This document shows positions 59,963 to 64,000 of a DNA stretch of 64,000 nucleotides, in pieces. The stretch is from contig OZ038401.1 in assembly GCA_964036045.1 (NCBI GenBank), forward strand, positions 31,578,397 through 31,642,396, read 5' to 3'. A program made the translations under genes and the position numbers. Under the pieces are notes generated by a model. The model searched no databases. It worked only from the letters and a program-made list of their open reading frames with translations, and was not told where the DNA came from. Source of the stretch: Eutreptiella sp. 'Long Island Sound 2002'. Taxonomy: Eukaryota; Euglenozoa; Euglenophyceae; Eutreptiales; Eutreptiaceae. How positions within the stretch are numbered: the first letter of the stretch is position 1; every line of letters starts with the position of its first letter.

Positions 59963-60872
59963 GCCCCTGTCTGAGGTGGGCAGGCCGCCATCCGTCAGCA
60001 GGATGATGACCGTTGGTTCGGTGTTGGTGGCATACCACCCAAACCCGTGGCGGTCAATGCCAGACAACTCCTCCGACAACACGTGGCCCCGATTCAGCAC
60101 TGAGAACAACATGTTCAGACTTTCCCCAAGAGCTGTCGTCGAGTGTGCAACGAGGCACCTAATTTGTTTTTGATTAAAGACTGTGATTCCTTCGGCCCCA
60201 CTTTCAAAGCTTGAGGTCCTGGATCGCTGGTAATCAGGCAGTACTTGTCGTCCTTGCCATCTGGCGTCGTCTGCCGCACACGAACGAAGTGCTCGAAGCC
60301 ACACTTGGCAATGTCCAACAGCGTCATGCCTGTCTCGGCCTTGTGGTTCATAGACACGCTGGTGTCAATGAGGAATGCAATTATCATCTTAAAGAACAAC
60401 ACTGCCTCCAAAAACAAAAAGTGAAGAAAAGTGGTTGATGGGTGCAAAGAATCAGACACATCGTGCACACTAGAGCTCGCTCTTTAGTGCCGAACATCCG
60501 ATTCTTACTGCCAAACTCAGGAGTCAACTTGCCCATAAGTACCAAGTCGACCAACATTGCAGCGACGGGAATACTTTGTACACGCGCATCAAATTTCCTG
60601 TCACATATGTCTCCTGGTTCTGGATCTTGCCACAGCAAAACAAATGCCTCTGCCACCGTGAGCTTGTTTGGGAGGGGCATTGACAAGACAATAGCTCTCA
60701 CCCAGAGATCACAGCTTTTGGCAGCACCCTCAGCAGCTCTTCGCAACTGAGCATGGCGTTGACGGATGGTGCGTGCCGGTATGTCCAGATGCTCCTTGAC
60801 AAACCCACCAACAACAAAGTCGGTGTCGGCCTCCAAACATTGTTGCAACTCGTGCTCCCAACGGTGAGACAT
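59963..60872 (-). pseudogene. Array unit 15, linker deletion and vWA frameshift
   Basis: Has the four-base linker deletion and a one-base net loss near 60160 (CACCTAATTTG for CACTTCAATGCG-type sequence) that splits the vWA part. Here the usual in-frame TGA upstream of the first segment is CGA. Confidence 0.7.
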
Positions 60873-61173
60873 GGAGTGGTAAGAAGGTAACACCGCAAGG
60901 CGTAAACCTATCTTTCGATGTCCAATTGTTGAGAGCGGAGCGCACAAAAAGAAAAGTGCTACACAAGAAACAAGGGCACAACCACATTACATGCATCACA
61001 AACGACAACGAACGTCGCCAGAACAGCCACAAACCGCGCTGTCTCATTGGGCTTCACCGACTGTTGGTGAGCACACACACACGCGCGCGCACGCGATGAG
61101 AACTGCAAAAACAACAGCAAATTAGTCGAGCAGAAGACAGGGAAGCTCGTGGAGAGCTGTTTGAGTCCGTTAC

Positions 61174-62083
61174 GCCCCTGTCTGAGGTGGGCAGGCCGCC
61201 ATCCGTCAGCAGGATGATGACCGTTGGTTCGGTGTTGGTGGCATACCACCCAAACCAGTGGCGGTCAATGCCAGACACCTCCTCCGACAACACGTGGCCC
61301 CGATTCAGCACTAAGAACAACATGTTCAGACTTTCCCCAAGAGCTGTCGTCGAGTGTGCAACGAGGCACCTAATGTGTTTTTGATCAAAGACTGTGATTC
61401 CTTCGGCCCCACTTTCAAAGCTTGAGGTCCTGGATCGCTGGTAATCAGGCAGTACTTGTCGTCCTTGCCATCTGGCGTCGTCTGCCGCACACGAACGAAG
61501 TGCTCGAAGCCACACTTGGCAATGTCCAACAGCGTCATGCCTGTCTCGGCCTTGTGGTTCATAGACACGCTGGTGTCAATGAGGAATGCAATTATCATCT
61601 TAAAGAACAGCACTGCCTCCAAAAACAAAAAGTGAAGAAAAGTGGTTGATGGGTGCAAAGAATCAGACACATCGTGCACACTAGAGCTCGCTCTTTAGTG
61701 CCGAACATCCGATTCTTACTGCCAAACTCAGGAGTCAACTTGCCCATAAGTACCAAGTCGACCAACATTGCAGCGACGGGAATACTTTGCACACGCGCAT
61801 CAAATTTCCTGTCACATATGTCTCCTCGTTCTGGATCTTGCCACAGCAAAACAAATGCCTCTGCCACCGTGAGCTTGTTTGGGAGGGGCATTGACAAGAC
61901 AATAGCTCTCACCCAGAGATCACAGCTTTTGGCAGCACCCTCAGCAGCTCTTCGCAACTCAGCATGGCGTCGACGGATGGTGCGTGCCGGTATGTCCAGA
62001 TGCTCCTTGACAAACCCACCAACAACAAAGTCGGTGTCGGCCTCCAAACATTGTTGCAACTCGTGCTCCCAACGGTGAGACAT
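61174..62083 (-). pseudogene. Array unit 16, same lesions as unit 15
   Basis: Carries the same linker deletion and vWA frameshift (near 61371) as unit 15, so one arose from the other by duplication. Confidence 0.7.
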
Positions 62084-62384
62084 GGAGTGGTAAGAAGGTA
62101 ACACCGCAAGGCGTAAACCTATCTTTCAATGTCCAATCGTTGAGAGCGGAGCGCACAAAAAGAAAAGTGCTACACAAGAAACAAGGGCACAACCACATTA
62201 CATGCATCACAAACGACAACGAACGTCGCCAGAACAGCCACAAACCGCGCTGTCTCATTGGGCTTCACCGACTGTTGGTGAGCACACACACACGCGCGCG
62301 CACGCGATGAGAACTGCAAAAACAACAGCAAATTAGTCGAGCAGAAGACAGGGAAGTTCGTGGAGAGCCGTTTGAGTCCGTTAC

Positions 62385-63299
62385 GCCCCTGTCTGAGGTG
62401 GGCAGGCCGCCATCCGTCAGCAGGATGATGACCGCTGGTTCGGTGTTGGTGGCATACCACCCAAACCCGTGGCGGTCAATGCCAGACACCTCCTCCGACA
62501 ACAGGTGGCCCTGATTCAGCACTGAGAACAACATGTTCAGACTTTCCCCAAGAGCTGTCGTCGAGTGTGCAACGAGGCACTTCAATGCGTTTTTGATTAA
62601 AGACTGTGATTCCTTCGGCCCCACTTTCAAAGCGTGAGGTCCTGGATCGCTGGTAGTCAGGCAGTACTTGTCGTCCTTGCCATCTGGCGTCGTCTGCCGC
62701 ACACGAACGAAGTGCTCGAAGCCGCACTTGGGCATGTCCAACAACGTCATGCCTGTCTCGGCCTTGTGGTTCATAGACACGCTGGTGTCAATGAGGAATG
62801 CAATTATCATCTTAAAGAACAGCACTGCCTCCAAAAACAAAGACCGAAGAAAAGTGGTTGCTGGGTGCAAAGAATAAGACACATCTCCTGTGCACACTAG
62901 AGCTTGCTCTTTAGTGCTGAACATCCGATTCTTACTGCCAAACTCAGGAGTCAACTTGCCCCTAAGTACCAAGTCGACCAACATTGCAGCGACGGGAATA
63001 CTTTGCACACGCGCATCAAATTTCCTGTCACATATGTCTCCTGTTTCTGGATCTTGCCACATCAAAACAAATGCCTCTGCCACCGTGAGCTTGTTTGGGA
63101 GGGGCATAGACAAGACAATAGCTCTCACCCAGAGGTCACAGCTTTTGGCAGCACCCTCAGCAGCTCTTCGCAACTCAGCATGGCGTCGACGGATGGTGCG
63201 TGCCGGTATGTCCACATGCTCCTTGACAAACCCACCAACAACAAAGTCGGTGTCGGCCTCCAAACATTGTTGCAACTCGTGCTCCCAACGGTGAGACAT
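62385..63299 (-). CDS. Array unit 17, intact frame
   Basis: 305 codons, vWA Met at 62810. Near twin of unit 12, 6066 bases away. Private change LLDMPKCGF. Confidence 0.6.
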
Positions 63300-63596
63300 G
63301 GAGTGGTAAGAAGGTAACACCGCAAGGCGTAAACCTATCTTTCAATGTCCAATCGTTGAGAGCCGAGCGCACAAAAAGAAAAGTGCTACACAGGAAACAA
63401 GGGCACAACCACATTACATGCATCACAAACGACAACGAACGTCGCCAGAACAGCCACAAACCGCGTTGTCTCATTGGGCTTCACCGACTGTTGGTGAGCA
63501 CACACACACGCGCGCGCGATGAGAAGTGCAAAAACAACAGCAAATTAGTCGAGCAGAAGACAGGGAAGCTCGCGGAGAGCCGTTTGAGTCCGTTAC

Positions 63597-64000
63597 GCCC
63601 CTGTCTGAGGTGGGCAGGCCGCCATCCGTCAGCGGGATGATGACCGCTGGTTCGGTGTTGGTGGCATACCACCCAAACCCGTGGCGGTCAATGCCACACA
63701 CCTCCTCCGACAACAGGTGGCCCTGATTCAGCACTGAGAACAACATGTTCAGACTTTCCCCAAGAGCTGTCGTCGAGTGTGCAACGAGGCACTTCAATGC
63801 GTTTTTGATTAAAGACTATGATTCCTTCGGCCCCACTTTCAAAGCGTGAGGTCCTGGATCGCTGGTAATCAGGCAGTACTTGTCGTCCTTGCCATCTGGC
63901 GTCGTCTGCCGCACACGAACGAAGTGCTCGAAGCCACACTTGGCAATGTCCAACAGCGTCATGCCTGTCTGGGCCTTGTGGTTCATAGACACGCTGGTGT
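63597..64000 (-). pseudogene. Array unit 18, partial, nonsense change in vWA
   Basis: Only the C-terminal part of the vWA segment is inside the window. A TAG replaces the Gln codon in the ESQSLIKN motif (near 63818). It shares SEEVCGID with unit 13, five units away. Confidence 0.7.

Larger units (their letters stand above)
42830..64000 (-). repeat. Tandem array of ~1.21-kb units carrying GPP34-like and INTS6-like vWA segments
   Basis: Seventeen complete head-to-tail units and one partial unit, running off the right edge. Using the end of TTCACCGACTGTTGGTGAGC as a marker, units end at 42900 (left boundary), 44120, 45333, 46503, 47719, 48935, 50145, 51357, 52574, 53790, 55002, 56217, 57433, 58649, 59861, 61072, 62283 and 63499. 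Spacing is 1210-1220 bases except 1170 for unit 3, which carries a deletion. Homology to the left flank stops near 42830. Each unit has, on the minus strand, a 305-codon region (GPP34-like then vWA), a CA/CG tract and about 230 bases of non-coding DNA. Units 4/9, 5/10, 12/17 and 13/18 share private variants, giving a five-unit period of about 6.07 kb. Confidence 0.97.

Noticed and set aside
43796-63474. Repeated 96-99-codon minus frames and 126-137-codon plus frames in every array unit
   Set aside because: They overlap the vWA/GPP34-like frame in other phases and show no domain; they recur only because the unit recurs.

Overview
The window looks like nuclear DNA from a unicellular eukaryote, most likely an alga or other protist; I cannot name the species. 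The evidence is a YEATS-domain chromatin protein, an Integrator-subunit-6-type vWA module, a GT-AG intron inside a secreted nitrilase-like gene, remnants of eukaryotic transposons (hAT-type MITEs, a Harbinger-like DDE transposase, an RNase H fragment), very low gene density and many simple repeats. Long poly-G/poly-C runs (13-19 bases) are scattered through the non-coding DNA, while the convincing genes are GC-rich at third codon positions.

Layout. 1-720: a GC-rich open frame running in from the left edge, probably an exon. 2516-3711: the catalytic exon(s) of a C5-cytosine DNA methyltransferase. 3712-13615: gene-poor DNA with a complete 390-bp hAT-type MITE carrying an internal minisatellite (5700-6089), a 28-bp minisatellite (6517-6715) and an RNase H remnant (about 9870-11190). 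13616-14356: an intronless GAS41/Yaf9-type YEATS protein. 14357-21313: transposon and satellite debris (Harbinger-like DDE fragment, a 147-bp duplication, a three-copy ~190-bp satellite). 21314-21707: a second copy of the MITE with its own 8-bp target duplication. 21981-24087: a two-exon secreted protein with two tandem nitrilase domains, the first lacking catalytic residues. 24398-26903: two fold-back elements. 27682-34480: three head-to-tail copies of a 2.27-kb unit that carries its own 45-bp and 22-bp repeats. 35160-35690: the ~190-bp satellite again, inverted. 35700-42830: mostly unrecognised DNA with a tRNA-like element, a small zinc-binding-type ORF and a CA-rich block.

The main discovery is 42830-64000: a head-to-tail array of 17 complete units and one partial unit of about 1.21 kb, running off the right edge. 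On the minus strand each unit carries a GPP34 (GOLPH3)-like segment followed in the same frame by a vWA module that resembles the N-terminus of Integrator subunit 6. Nine units keep the whole 305-codon frame open; the others carry small indels, nonsense changes or a deletion. Variants shared at a distance of five units (4/9, 5/10, 12/17, 13/18) point to a ~6.07-kb higher-order repeat. Whether this is a gene family, a multi-exon gene with repeated exons, or a satellite grown from captured exons cannot be decided from the sequence alone.

The recognised genes show no functional clustering and no operon logic. Each appears to be an independent nuclear gene, with repeat expansion dominating the locus.
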